Assembly (NCBI RefSeq): GCF_035046485.1
Contig: NC_085138.1
Coordinates: forward strand, 339,028,263-339,092,262
Source: Aedes albopictus
Taxonomy: Eukaryota > Arthropoda > Insecta > Diptera > Culicidae
Reading direction: 5' to 3'
Length of the DNA: 64,000 nt
Program-made: the position numbers and the translations under genes
Notes under the pieces: generated by a model
What the model saw: only the letters and a program-made list of their open reading frames with translations
Told to the model about the DNA's origin: nothing
Databases searched by the model: none
Part shown: positions 41,706-54,477 of the stretch, one piece after another
Position numbering within the stretch: the stretch's first letter is position 1
Layout: each line of letters opens with the position of its first letter

Positions 41706-44700
41706 ATGGCGTAAGTCTTAAATAAACAAACGAATTATTGCAGTTTATTTTTTCCACTCTCTTATGAGTAGTAAATTGATGCACAATTTAAATTGCGTGT
41801 TTTTTATTTCAGCAGTAGCAACAATAGCAACAATATGTGCCGATTGTGCTTATCTGCAAATGGGATTACCGAGCCCATTTGCTACGACCAGCGTGATCAG
41901 TTTTTGCTGCAGAAAATCTACGAATGTACTACGCTTCAGGTGAGTGTGCTCGATGTGAGATGGTAGTGAGGGAGGATAGTGCTAGTGCATGCATATTGCA
42001 TATGCGCCCATACAAATGAAAACAAAGTCCTTGGAGATGCCTCAAGTGGTGGCGACCGTGTAGAGTTGTTGGGTTGGGTTGATGGTCAAGATTGGAAGGG
42101 AGATGCCTCGTAGGCATCTTCCTAATTTGTTTATTTATCCGGAATGTACTGTAGCGATGTAAGTAGAAGTATGCGATAGAAATAATATTGGTACATATAT
42201 GTAAATATAGATAGATCTCAAGAAGGTATTGAGGGATTTAGGCTACATCTAAGAACGGAGTGATTGATAAGGTATTGACAAGAGTGAATCGGAGTTTGAA
42301 TATGTTGAAGATTAAAGCCTGCGTCTGCAATAATAACACAAATATATAAAAAGAGTTACATATAATAGGTAAAACAAAAAACAAAACAACATTGAGAGCT
42401 GTTGAGTTATTTTAAAGTGTAACAAATTTAGCATTATACTTATATTTTTTTTATATATGAAATATCAGAAAAAAACGTGGTGAAACCCACGCAAAATGTC
42501 TGATAGAATCATAGAGTAAACTCCTTTTAAAAATCTTTGAAAAAATACTGTTAGAATTTCTGAAGTATTTCTTGGTAAAATCCTTGGATAGAGCAAATTC
42601 CTAGTGGAAACAATGGAATGCCGTTTGGCCGAACGCCATTTGGCAGAAAAAAAACAATTGATCATACCACTGTTCTTCATATCAGTAGTATACCTCGACA
42701 GAACATCCAATAATGATTTATAGACAAATTCTAAGATTATATATTGGCGTTTCAGCGCCAACCAAATACTATATAGTAAAACTTGTAATAATAGCCTATG
42801 AATAAAAGAAGGAAATATTTCTAATGGTCATATTGGCAACTGAATTGTTTTGAATATTCGACCCAGTCGGTCAGACGGTATTCGGCCAAATTTCGTACGG
42901 CCAAACAAATGACTTTTCTTTTGAAATGCTACGAAAACAATTGGAAATATACACAAATATTTAATAAAGTCGTAACTCCATAATGAATCAACACATCCCA
43001 AATATTCATTCCACAATAAAATGTTATCTTTGACTAAACCAAGAATATGTACATGTAACTTTTGTTTTCACCAATGTAAATTATTAGAACTCACCTTATA
43101 AGAAAATTAAACATAGTTGAAGGTCCAAGAGCACTAATCTTAAAAATTCGAGGTGTGCCTTCGTCATCAGTAGATCAGCTCCAGAGGCACGTTATCCTCA
43201 GTTTGGGAAATGTTTTGCCTTCGTCATACCCCTTATAATAACCTCACACCCCTCTTTTCCCTTACCCAAAAAAGCAATATTACATGGTAAGAGCCTAACA
43301 CTTCATAGAGCAAACGAATTTCAGGTCATTATTATGGATTTTCTGATACGGAGTCAAATTTCGTTCGTTTACAATAAAAATATTCATGTTTAATCTGCAA
43401 CCTGATTAAATGTTTAAAACTAACATTTTAATTTTTAAAGCTAACTCACTTACATATTGATCTCTACAATACCCGTTAAGGAGCTCCTCGGTGTGCTGAA
43501 ACAGGCATATTATCGATCTTGCATGAACCTAAATTTTTTTTTCCGTTAAAAGTTTAACCGTGCAGAAAAAGATTCTGGAGGGTAGAAAATGTTTCATCGG
43601 GGAAAATTGAAATAAAATTGATTTTAGTATTTTACCATTTTGCTCATATATTGTAGTATGCAGCTATGTGCTGGATGATGAACATACATGTTAAACAAAT
43701 CAACTTAATGAGAATAAAAGCTTCGAGCTTTTATTGTATAACAATTAAAATGGTCTTCATATTAAATTTGTACGCTTTTCTTGGCGTTCGTACTACGTGA
43801 CCGGCCCATCATAGTTTGCCGAATTTATACATTTTATTACAAACACAAAAAGCAGCTAGAACCTACAAAGAGCGTATATTACTAATGGTTTTATTACACA
43901 TGACAAACATTTGACCAAAAAAGACCGACAAATGACCAACACAACATAAATTATGGCAACCTTGGATAAATGTCGGACTACATTGACAAAAATATTTGGA
44001 CTCTTAATACTAGTCTACACTAATGATGAATTAATGAACAACATACAGAAGTGGCCTACAGAACTTCCCGTTTGACGAAAAGGTTCTATAGACTAGAACG
44101 CTGCTTAGATCTAACCCACAATTTGACGCTTACTATATAGGTCAGGCTCAGTTATCCAATGTCGGATTCTGAAGCTTCCTAAACATATATCTAAGGAACG
44201 AAATGTTGTATGAAGTTTGAAATGTTGACATTTTGTTAAATTAAAATTTCAGCTTCGTACAACATTTCGTTCACCAGATATATATTCGGGAATTATCAGC
44301 ATTCTAATCCGTATAAACGAGTTTGATCTGTGCAAGCGCCGCTAACTGCACGAGCACAAAAGATGTTTCAAATACGAAGCATAAGAAAGCATGGAATCTA
44401 TTTATCAAATAAGTAGATAAAAATTGTTCTTATTTTTGCTTATTTTGTTCAATTGAGCAAAAATACTGATAGCTTTTCGAATATAACTAGAAATTTGACG
44501 TATATTGTTCTCTGAGTTTGTAGTTATGTGTTGTAATGAATTGTTTACACGGTCTCTATAATTGTAAAAATATACCAAATGGAGAAAAACGATAACTCTA
44601 AAGCCTCCCTACTGCTAATAACATTTGTTGTAACGAAAGCATTCAATGTATGCTTGCAACAGTTATAAAATATTAACAGAGAAACAAAAATGTAACCGCT

Positions 44701-47700
44701 TAAATTTAAAAACAATTACTGTAAACCATATCATGTTTTGAAATTTTTAAATAAACTTGGATTATATCTTCCAGGAAGCTTCGATTTTAGGCATGTGGCC
44801 GATTGGAATAGCTGAATGTAAAAGCAATGGTTAACAGTTCTGTAAAAATCAGATCTTTAAAACATCTGATATGGTTTACCGATCATTGTGCTGCATAGTA
44901 CGTCGGCCATTCGTCGAAGTCATTTAGGTGCCGAGAAAATATAATTCTAAGTTGATGAGAATATTACAAACAGAGAGGGGTGATAAGCCCATTCAGACCC
45001 CTGCATGGGCAATTTGGGTTGATGTGTGGAAATGACTTTGAAGGTTTGTAATATTCTAAGAGGCCTTAGAAATCCAACAGGTTACCGGGGTTACGGTAAG
45101 GGGAAAAGAAAGATTTCTCGCATTTGTATTGCAATCAGTCCACGCATATTGTCTTCTATGGTGTTGTAGTGCGAATAGATTATCGCATTCTATGAGTATT
45201 CGAACCTTGTAATGCATTGTTTATTGTGTAACTCTAATTTGTTTAATCTTGACAAAGTTCTGAAAACATGAATAGCGTTTTCATGGGGTCATTTCAGGCA
45301 TTTAATTTGTATGGCAATGTCACACGCTATGTCTGAACTAGAAGATTATAAAAATAGAATGTACATTGGGTTTCTTTCCACAGAATATCAGAAATCATGC
45401 TATTTTATCATATGCAGAAACTTTTAAAATATTTCATCGGGGAAATTTTGATTTTTTCATCTTTTTAGCTGTTTTTCATACAAATTTGCATGAAAATCTC
45501 ATTTCCGGCCAATTTCTCTCCCATACAAAATGTATTGAAAAATTTTCACCGATAGAATATTTTTAAACCTTCTGCAAATGAAAATATAGGTTGAATACTG
45601 ATGTTCTGCGGAAAAATATCCGATGTACATTCAATTTTTATAATCTGCTGGTTCAGACATAGCGTGTGTCATGTTCTTAACTAGTAGTGAAACTTAAAGA
45701 CAACGCGGACAATTCGATAAAAAGATTAATTAGGAGTAATCTATTTTCAGGAACTGAAGGGACATTTTTCTCCGGGGTGGCTGATTAGTCGGAGAGGGTA
45801 TACCCTCCTATAGGAGTGCCCGTTTGTTTTAATTGACAAAATAAACAATCGGACGCTTAGACTCCGGGAATCTTCGCTATTCACAATACATCCATATTGC
45901 GTAATTTCAGAACCCAACCTCCATAAAACAATCTTGAGTTTTGTGCTAACTACCACATCTTTCTTAACATCACTTTCGGACTCCAGCCATCTTCGCCATT
46001 TCAACTACATATACCCAAATTGCAAGTTTTAACGCTTACAACTTTTTCAAATGGGACGCCATCATAAAAAAATTGGGGTCTTCAGTTAGCCTAGTGGTTA
46101 AGGTTATGGATCGCCAATCCGGAGGGTTCAATTCTCGTTCCGGTCGGGAAAATTTACTCAACTTCCTGAGCATAGTGTGTGATTGTCTTTGTACTTGTCT
46201 CACAATATACAAATTCATGCAATGGCAGGCAAATAAAGCCCTTCAATTAGTAACTGTGGAATTGCTCAAAGAACACTAAGCTGAAGCGAGGCAGGCCAAG
46301 TCCCAGTGGGGACGTTGTGCCACAATGAATAAGAAGAAGGAAGTGCTCCAAACATTAAGTTTAAGAGAGGCAGGCCAAGTTCAAGTGAGTATATCGAGTC
46401 ATAAAGAAGAAAAAGATATTGTATTTTCTGATTCGGATTTTTGGACTCCGGAGCAAATACAAAAACAACCCTATATTATCATCCAACTTTTGAAAAATGT
46501 TTTCGAACATCGTAAAAAAAAATTATCCCTCTACGATTGGCTTTTCGGTCCGGATAAATTATAAGCGGGGCGATTCTATTTTATCTAACGCTTCGGCCCT
46601 TGGTTTGGGCCTTCTTCAGGGAGGCCCGAAAAGCTAATCGTAGAGGGATAATTTTGCCAATTAGTCGGTCTTTTCCACAATTAGATAATTCAGAAGCTGG
46701 CGCACTTATTGTTCTACCATTCACATTCCAGATATCGCCACTGAACGGAATTCCGTCCTCTCTGTGCACCATCTGCAAGTCTCGTCTGGACGAGTTCTAC
46801 CAGTTCCGTTGGCAGTGCATCAAGAACGATGAAATCATCCGTCGGATCGCAGATAGCTTCCACAATAAGCCACCGGTCGACTCGTCAACGCCGTCACCGG
46901 TGACCTCGCAAAGCCCTAGTCAAAACCCCAAACAAGAAGTGATTGATCCCAACCCGACGGGTGGTGCTGAAATGCAACAAGTATCTACTGTAGATGCACA
47001 TTCGCCTACGGAATACAACGGTGCCAGTAGTGAGGAAGATCGTCGGGTAGATCAACGGGCGGTGGTATCTGTTGGTTACGGAGAACAAGCGGACCATGCT
47101 ATGGGAGTGAGACCACACGAGGCAGGGTACGGCTTAGGAGAACAAGGCCATCCTAGTCACGGTCAGTACGTTACTGGCCCAAGTATGGTTCCATACAGTG
47201 GTGAACATTCACCCGGATTTCATCCGGAGAACAAGTATCCCGTACCGCACCAATACGACTTTTCGGATTTTCGGAGGAAGCGCGGTCGCCCGCCAAAGCA
47301 AAAGTACGATCTATATCACCATCCTATCGTGAAATACGGCGAGAATACTATTGACGACGCGAAAGGCCCGGAGCCAGACCCTATTCTCACCTACGGGGAA
47401 GGAACATCTAGGGGCAGCGAATATCAGCATGGGCCGGTTTATGGTGAGTGGAGTCCCCAAACGAAGATCAAATTGGAGCAGGTTGAACAGCAACAAGTTC
47501 GGTATGATGAACAAGAATTAAGCTCACCCGAAGAGCAGGATCACAAAGTTTTACCAACTGGATCAACTCAAACGACTGTGCTGAGTCCGGAGGGTTTCGT
47601 AAAACGAAGTCGTGGACGACCTCCGCGAGAGGGTGGTTGTCCGAATCAGGATCGAACCGAGTACCGATTTCAGTGTCAGTACTGCGACGCTAGGTTTAAA

Positions 47701-48390
47701 GCGGCCATCAATCTGAAGTTGCACACCAATACTCACACTGGCGAGCGTCCGTACAAGTGCCAACTCTGCGATAAGTCCTTCGCCCATCCTAGTAACTTGA
47801 GTGTCCACACGAAACTGCACACCCAGGAACGAGTTAAAAGGGAAGGTGTCCCATCGGAGAAGAAGTTCCAATGCCCCTACTGCCATACGTTGTTTGCTTT
47901 GGCGTTCCAGCTCAAGATTCACATTAACACGCACACCGGACAGAAACCGTACGTCTGTAAGAATTGTGGAAAAGGATTTGCTCAGCCCAGCAATCTGCAC
48001 GTGCATATCAAGAAGCACTGTCACAAACGAGTCGATTACCATGAACAACAGAACCCGAGTGATCAACATCATCCTTCAGAGCACATGGCTCCTCAGCTGA
48101 TGAATCATCAACCCCAGCAACAGCAGCAACACTACCATCCAGCCCAGTTGTTACACCATCCAATCGATCCTCAGCCATCTCCATCCCATCAGCAGCACTC
48201 CCCTATCCTACATACTTCTCACACACCCCTGGATCCCAGTGCTCCGTTGAATCACACTCCCCTGCTAGCAAATTCAGTTGAACAGGATGCCCCATCCGAA
48301 AAACAACATGAAACTCCTTCCTGTCAGCATCCGTCGCCACCACCACCAACACATACGACAATGGGATTAACTTCGGTTATGTTGGTTTAG
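41706..48390 (+). CDS. ZAD / AT-hook / C2H2 zinc-finger protein
   Basis: Coding exons are 41706-41710, 41813-41939 and 46732-48390, about 596 aa, with all phases consistent. The N-terminal ZAD (zinc-finger-associated domain, an arthropod dimerisation module) has its first C-x2-C at residues 11-14 (CRLC). Its second C-x2-C is at 56-59 (CTIC), followed by FYQFRWQCIKND. The phase-0 intron falls between the two halves. Two AT-hooks follow (KRGRPPK about 229; RSRGRPP about 336). Four C2H2 fingers then span about 357-476 in two pairs (first linker HTGERPYKC, second HTGQKPYVC), and a His/Gln/Pro-rich tail ends the protein. It is predicted to be a nuclear sequence-specific DNA-binding regulator; target genes are unknown. 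The open frame upstream of 46732 belongs to a repeat-bearing intron. Confidence 0.88.
41813..41939 (+). CDS. ZAD first-half exon with a NAGNAG acceptor
   Basis: This exon encodes ASSNNSNNMCRLCLSANG through KIYECTTLQ and ends CTTCAG|GTGAGT in phase 0. The acceptor reads TTTCAGCAG, so splicing after either AG (41812 or 41815) keeps frame and adds or omits one serine. The start codon exon (41706-41710) holds only ATGGC. Confidence 0.85.
45316..45673. mobile_element. Foldback MITE in the ZAD gene intron
   Basis: The left arm ACACGCTATGTCTGAACTAG is mirrored at the right end by GGTTCAGACATAGCGTGTG. Pairing continues through AGATTATAAAAAT/ATTTTTATAATCT and AATGTACAT. The loop is less well paired. 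There is no coding content. Confidence 0.75.
46078..46345 (+). mobile_element. tRNA-derived SINE in the ZAD gene intron
   Basis: The A-box-like TTAGCCTAGTGGTTAAGG (about 46085) and B-box-like GGGTTCAATTCTCG (about 46125) are correctly ordered. The body has AATATACAAATTCATGCAA, ACTGTGGAATTGCTC and the 3' end GTGGGGACGTTGTGCC followed by AATAAGAAGAAGG. It is the best-preserved of three copies of this family in the window. Confidence 0.8.
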
Positions 48391-48678
48391 GGGAGAAGTT
48401 GTAATAATTGTTAAGCGGTACGACTAATGTAGTAACGATACACTAAAACATAACAGACTAATCGAGAATCAAAAATCTAGGCAACTACACAAATCAATAA
48501 TACCTATGTTATAAATGTATGTCGAAAATGTCAGAAGGTAGTACTATATAGTGCCCGCAGCTCCTAGCATTTACGTGCATGTCTATCAATAAGAATGTTC
48601 TTTTAATCTTTTTTAAGATGAACTGTCTGTTTTCGATGTACTATATTAATTTTCATATATACATTGTAACAATTGTTA

Positions 48679-48684
48679 AATAAA
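48679..48684 (+). terminator. Poly(A) signal of the ZAD gene
   Basis: AATAAA lies about 290 nt after the stop codon, in an AT-rich 3' UTR (48391 to about 48710). Confidence 0.6.
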
Positions 48685-48710
48685 TAGAAAAAATAACAAA
48701 ACTACAACTG

Positions 48711-49939
48711 TCACAATGTTGTTAATTCTGATGACACGCAATACATGGAACAGTTGTTAAATAGGTGGTAATGCTGCAGAATGAAACCCGTCAGAACGCA
48801 TAATGGCACAAATAGCAAACTCACCTCTTTGGAAGAAACGGAATTGTATCAGAAGCTCAACGTATCCCCCAACGACGTCGTTTAACGGAGCGAAGGATGG
48901 GTGTCTCTTGAGGACTTGAGGATATTGAAAGGTGGAAGCAGCACATTGATGAACACCTACGCCATAGGCACGAAGACCAAGGCACCGAAAGATATCACTA
49001 CGGAAGTGCAGCAGTAGGCGAGAATGAATGTTATGCTAAGGAAAGTTAAGGCCCAGCAGCACACAAGTCATAGAAGAGGCACTGTAGAGCAAGTTTTGGT
49101 TGCACAGAAGTCACTGTGACTTACTTCTAACATTGTGTTAGAGATAAGTGACTAGAAAGTGATCCGCAATGGAGGTGCCCATTTTAAATATGAGAACTTC
49201 ATAGCTATCACCATGTCAACGGCGTCTACAAAGGCGAAATCATCTTACCTACCACAAACTCTACCTACCAACCAGCTACCACCGAACAAGCTTTAAAACC
49301 CCACCACCAAATATCTTGAAGTGTATCTTGAAGATGAAATTAATAAGAGCAAAATGGAACTATTGCAAGAACCACGAATGGAAGGGCCTGATTCAAAAAC
49401 CCCAAAGGCAGTTTGCAAATTTCCACTCTCTGACTTGCGCGGAGATAGTTTAACCCACGAGCGATCGCGCTGTTGTATTTTGTACAACACGATGAAAAAA
49501 TCTCGCTTTTTGTATTCAGCATTAGCGTGGTGCGGACGCAGGTAGTCAACCGCGCGAGTTACGGAAGGTTAAGAAAACAGCAGAAATTTGAAGTTTAGGA
49601 TTTAAGAAAATGAGAGTGGAATAAGTAAGTTGAAAGTGGACAAAAGATAACAACCGGAAACCACTGATATCTATTATCATGGTTTGAAATGCGCGCTGTT
49701 TCATCCACAACAGGACCCCACCAGAATCCATCAGACTTCTATTTACAACCTCTACGTAGTCCTAGAGCCCCAGTCTAGGTTAATACCGGCATCGTTGTTG
49801 GCCGAAGTCTGATATATCAATATTGGTAACCTAGGATGCGTAAGAAACCCTAGGGCCGTCGCAGTTAAAGGGGGTGACCAGACGTGGCCGAAGCCTTAGA
49901 GAACGTCAGGGGAAAATCGGCGGGCCACTATAGATAACA
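48711..49939. other. Intergenic sequence, no gene recognised
   Basis: Short frames near 48830-49060 (a SRWK/RWKQHIDEHL-like phrase in one frame) hint at a decayed retrotransposon, but are too broken to assign. 49290-49750 holds overlapping frames of under 75 codons with no family features. Confidence 0.25.
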
Positions 49940-49941
49940 TA

Positions 49942-50109
49942 GGGGCTGTCCATAAACCACGTGGTCATATTTTTGGGACTTTTCAACCCCCCCCCCCCCC
50001 TGCGTGGTCATTAGTCCATACAAAAATGTTTCTTTGTCCATACAAAATGGTCATTGGCCTAACCCCCCCCCCCCCCCCCACATGACCACGTGGTTTATGG
50101 ACAGCCCCA
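49942..50109. mobile_element. TA-flanked MITE (168 bp)
   Basis: The TIRs are GGGGCTGTCCATAAACCACG and its exact complement, continuing through TGGTCAT. TA lies at 49940-49941 and 50110-50111. The interior has long C runs (C14-C17) on one strand. Long TIRs with almost no mismatches suggest a young copy. Confidence 0.88.
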
Positions 50110-50219
50110 TAGACTTGCGGAGACATGGTTGAGCAAAACGATTTTAGTGAGTTTTATGTTGTTTTATCGTGAATTTAGAGTGTACCGAGCGAATATGTCT
50201 TCACACGACCCATTGTCGC

Positions 50220-50960
50220 TATTGAACTCGTGGAGTTCTTCTTGGGATTCATCAGGGAATCCCTGCAGGGATTCCTACATAAAATGCTTTCAGGGATTCC
50301 TCCAAAAGTTTCTCTAGAAATTCCTACAGGCATTCTTCCAAGAATTTCTTCATGGATTCCTCCAGGAATTCCTGCAGAGATTCCTCCAGAAATTCGTTCA
50401 GGAGTTCCTCCAGAAATTCCCTCAGATATTCCTTCAGAAATTCTTCCATGAGTACCTCCAGAAATTCCTTCAGGAGTTCTTCCAGTAATTCCTCCAGATA
50501 TTCCTTCAGAAATTCAGAAATTCTTTCAACTATTCCTGGACGAATTACCACAGAAATTCTTCCATGAATTCCTCCAGAATTTACATCAGAAAATTTTCAA
50601 CAAAATTCTTCGGAAAATCCTCCAGGAATTTCTTTAGGAAATTCCACCAGGTAGATTTTCAAGATTTTCTCCAAGAATTCTTCCAGGAATTGATTCAGGG
50701 ATTCCTCCAGGAATTTCTCCAGGAATTCCTCCGAAGATACCTCCAGAAATTCCTCTAGGAATTCTTTCCGAAATTTCTCTAGAAATGCCTCCCAGAACTT
50801 CCCTAGAGATTTCTCCAGGAATTCCTTGAGAGATCGTTCAACGAATTAGTTCAAAAAATCTTTCAGGAATTCCTCCAGAAATTACTCTACGAATTCCTCT
50901 AGGATTTCTTCAGTAAATCCTCTAGAGATTCCTTCAGAAATTCATCCACCAAGGAGGTGC
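50220..50960. repeat. GGAATTCC minisatellite block 5
   Basis: This is the same 12-bp family, mostly in the TCCTCCAGGAATTCCT sense (for example around 50350-50450 and 50690-50760). All frames here derive from the repeat. Confidence 0.85.
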
Positions 50961-51351
50961 GGCTCAAACAGCGTTTGTTCTGACAGCCATCGGCTGAATG
51001 AAAAACAGCGGCATCAATCCGTCAACTTTTCATAGGAAACCGAAGTTTTTTTACTGTTGGTAATAGTATAGACTATGGCTAGTTATACTTCCCTCAGTGA
51101 TTAATCTGGATTGGCGAGACGCCAGGGAATCCGGGATTGGCGTCATTTGATTTTTTAGGTAAGTTGATTTTTAAGTATTTTTAGATAAAACAAAACAACG
51201 ACCTTTTTGCCTTTCTCGTACACCAAAGTGTACCGAAAGGCTATATGTTCACTCAAAAAACGAATTTTCGATAGAAGGCTAGGAAGGTCAAGTCACATAT
51301 ACCAATCAACTCAGTTCGACGAATTGAGATGATGTCTGTATGTGTGTATTA

Positions 51352-52051
51352 GAGTGGGTCATCGTTTATATGGAAAAATGAAAAATTCAATGGTATCCCA
51401 TCAGATCAAAGCTTTTTTGATCCCATTTCAAGATCCAAATAAGTGTGCAAAATTTGGGCACTATCGGTTATGTCTACGTTTTGCGCATCGCATTTGAAGT
51501 TTGTATGGGGTTTAACATGGGGAAACACACTTTTTTGCATGTCTCTCATAACAAGCTCGATTTTTTCTAAAACCATGTAACCGATAAAGTGAAAACATAG
51601 CCTAGGGTATTCTGAAAAACTTTGTCGAAGACCGTGAAGTGATCTGATGCTTATGAAAAAAGTTATAGCGTTGGCATTGCTTGGCGAAACAGCATGATTT
51701 TGTTGCTATTGTTATTCCTTTACATGTTAAAACATAAACACATGCATGCGGTTCGTTGGTTATAACTATTTTATTAAGCATCGGATCGCTTTGCGGTCTT
51801 CGACAAAGTTTTTCAGAACATCCTAGGCTATCATTTTATAGTATCGGTTAAAAACTTTCAGACAAACTTTTTCAACTTATGACAAAAATGCAAATAAGTA
51901 TGTTTTCCCATACAAAATCCCATACAAATTTCAATTGCAATGCGCAAAGTGTAGATGCAACCGATCGTGCTCAAATTTTGCACAGATACTCAGGACCCGA
52001 AACTGAACCAAAAAAGCTTTGATCTGAGAAAACGGTTCCGATGACCCACAC
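51352..52051. mobile_element. 700-bp foldback MITE inserted in a TG repeat
   Basis: The ends are GAGTGGGTCATCG and CGATGACCCACAC, with TA at 51350-51351 and 52052-52053. The interior arms pair (GAAAAACTTTGTCGAAGACCG against CGGTCTTCGACAAAGTTTTTC). It splits a GTCTGTATGTGTGTAT run that resumes as TGTGTATGTGTGTATG at 52055. Confidence 0.8.
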
Positions 52052-52379
52052 TAGTGTGTATGTGTGTATGTATGTCTGTGTACAAAAAAGGTCACTCACT
52101 TTTAAAGCACTTCCCATTGACCGATTTTACGGATTATAGCACGAATCGAACCGGAATATTACCGCATTGTTTGGTATTGAAAATGGTTAGGATCGGTCAA
52201 GGCGTTTTGAAGTTATGGCCATTTTAGTGATTCGGACCAGCACCGGTGGAACTGGTCATATATAAAGTGAACCAAGCCCCATCATGCGACACATCAAGCT
52301 GCTCCGATTTTTGTAACCTTTAGCATGGTTGACGAATTTTATGCGGTATACAATACTGGAGACCAGAAAATCCCCGATA

Positions 52380-54240
52380 TCGGTCCAATATTCAAGATGG
52401 CGACCAGAATATCCAAGATGGCGGTCTAGAATCCAAGATGGTGGTTGAAAATTTTTAATCCCAAAACCATGAAATATGGGGTTTTTTGGTATGAGAAAGA
52501 TGCCCGGAACTCAAAAATAGCCACTAGAATATCCAAGATGGCGGTTAAATATCCAAGATGGCGGCTCAAAGTTCAATATGGTGGCTCTTTAATGGAGTTT
52601 TAGGCCCCAATCCATGCAATATAGGTATATTTTGTATAGAGAAGATGTCCAGAGTCCCAAAATGGTGGCTAGAATATCCAAGATGGCGGACTAAAATTCA
52701 ATATGGTGACTCCAAATTCAAGATGGCGGCTCTTAAATGGAGTTTTAGGCCCCAAATCATGCAATATGGGTATTTTTGGTATGGAGCAGATGTTCAATAT
52801 GGGTATATTTGGTATAGAGAAGATGTCCGGGGTCCAAACGTGGCGACCAGAATATCCAAGATGGCAGCCTAAAATCCAAGATGGCAGCTCAAAATTCAAG
52901 ATGGCGGCGTTTAAAGGAGGTTTAGGCCCTAAACCATGCAATACGGATATATTTGGTATGTGGAAGATTTCCGGAGTCCAAAAATAGCGGTCACAATATC
53001 CAAGACGGCAGTCTAAAATCTAAGATGGCGGCTCCAAATTCAAGATGGCGGTTGTTTAATGGAGTTTATTACCCTAAAGCCATGCAGCCATGCAATATGG
53101 GTATATTTGGTGTGGGGAAGGTGTCCGGAGTTAAAAAATGGCGATCAGAATATCCAAGATGGCGGTCTAAATCCAAGATGGTGGCTCAACATTCAAGATG
53201 GCGGTTGTTTGATGGAGCTTATGACCCTAAAACCATGCAACATGGGTATGTTTGTAATGGGGAAGATGTCCGGAGTCCAAAAATGGCGACCAGAATATCC
53301 AAGATGGCGGCTATTTAATGTAGTTTTAGCCCCTAAAACCATGCAATATGGATGTATTTGGTATGAGAAAGATGTCAGGAGTCCAAAAATGGAGACCAGA
53401 ATATCCAAGATGGCGGTCTAAAATCCAAGTTGGCAGCTGAATATTCAAGATGGCTGCTATTCAATGGAGTTTTAGGTCCTAAATCCATGAAATATGGGTG
53501 TATGTATTTGGAATGGGGAAAATGTCCGGAGTCCAAAATTGGCAGTCAGAATATCCAAGATGGCAGTTTAAAATCAAGATGGCGGTCTAAAATCCAAGTT
53601 GGCAGCTGAATATTCAAGATGGCTGCTATTCAATGGAGTTTTAGGTCCTAAATCCATGAAATATGGGTGTATGTATTTGGAATGGGGAAAATGTCCGGAG
53701 TCCAAAATTGGCAGTCAGAATATCCAAGATGGCAGTTTAAAATCAAAGATGGCGGCTCAAATTTCAAGATGGCGGCATTTTAATGGAGTTTTAGGCCCTT
53801 GAACCGTGCAATATGGGTATATTTGGTATGGGGAAGATGTCCGGAGTTCATAAATAGCAGTCAGAATATCCAAAATGGCAGTTCAAAATCAAAGATGGCG
53901 GTTCATCATTCAAAATGGCGGTTGTTTAATGGAGTTTAAGACCCTAAACTCATGCAACATAGGTATATTTGGTACGAGGAAGATGTCCGGTGTCCAAAAA
54001 TGGCGACCAGAATATCCAAGATGGCGGTCTAAAATCCAAGATGGCGGTTCAAAATGGCTGCTTTTAAATGGAGATTAAGGTCCTAAAACCCTACAATATG
54101 GGTAGGGTATATTTGGTATGGGGAAAATGTCCGGAGTCCAAAATTGACGACCAAAATATCCAAGATGGCGGTATAAAATCCAAAATGGCGGCTCCAAATT
54201 AAAGATGGCGGCTATTTCAAGGAGTTTTCGGCTGCAAAAC
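52380..54240. repeat. Degenerate array of CCAAGATGGCGGC-bearing units
   Basis: Irregular units of roughly 105-175 bp share the order: GGAGTTTTAGGCCCTAAA, CCATGCAATATGGGTAT, TTGGTATGGGGAAGATG, TCCGGAGTCCAAAAATGGCG, then two to four CCAAGATGGCGG-type motifs. About twenty exact AAGATGGCGG copies and many one-base variants are visible, all on the plus strand. Frames of 65-120 codons cross it but follow the repeat. Confidence 0.85.
53422..53759. repeat. Recent 169-bp tandem duplication in the array
   Basis: The segment starting AATCCAAGTTGGCAGCTG at 53422 recurs essentially unchanged at 53591, including CATGAAATATGGGTGTATG and TTGGCAGTCAGAATATCC. All other units differ substantially, so this pair is the youngest event in the array. 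Confidence 0.85.
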
Positions 54241-54269
54241 CATGCAATGTGGGTATATTTTTAATAGAC

Positions 54270-54475
54270 AAGGACACGTTCAATGCTTCCAGTGAGCTAT
54301 TCGCTCTTTGAAGGAAGCACGACACTAGACAACGGACTAGCATGCAACGCCCAGTGGCACAGCCGAAAACATTTCCTGACAGCTGCGGCGGGAATCGATC
54401 CCACGCTCCTCAGCACGATGCGACTAAGTTCTTGGTGACACTAGCCGCACGGCCACGAAGCCACAGCCATTTTCT
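54270..54475 (-). mobile_element. tRNA-headed SINE fragment (minus strand)
   Basis: Read on minus from about 54468, it has an A-box-like GTGGCCGTGCGGCTAGTG and a B-box-like GGGATCGATTCCC at the right spacing, followed by CGCCGCAGCTGTCAGG. The head resembles the SINE at 18017. The tail is unclear. Confidence 0.6.
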
Positions 54476-54477
54476 TC

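Larger units (their letters stand above)
41940..46731 (+). other. Intron 2 of the ZAD gene, repeat content
   Basis: This 4.8 kb intron holds a foldback MITE (45316-45673) and a SINE (46078-46345). It also has a CCGTTTGGCCGAACGCCATTTGG-like repeat near 42620 with relatives near 42870, an inverted pair around 44200-44280 (GGAACGAAATGTTGTA and TACAACATTTCGTTC), and an inverted TTATCCCTCTACGATTGGCT pair at about 46517 and 46650. No separate gene was found. Confidence 0.5.

Noticed and set aside
46325..46564. 79-codon frame upstream of the ZAD exon
   Set aside because: It overlaps a SINE tail and lies in the intron. The ZAD halves join in phase without it.
46600..46731. Upstream extension of the zinc-finger frame to an ATG at 46600
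   Set aside because: The acceptor TTCCAG at 46726-46731 and the first ZAD half at 41813-41939 give a complete ZAD. The extension is intron.
48830..49060. RWKQHIDEHL-like phrase as a LINE remnant
   Set aside because: It is only a few residues in a frame broken by stops, too little to assign.
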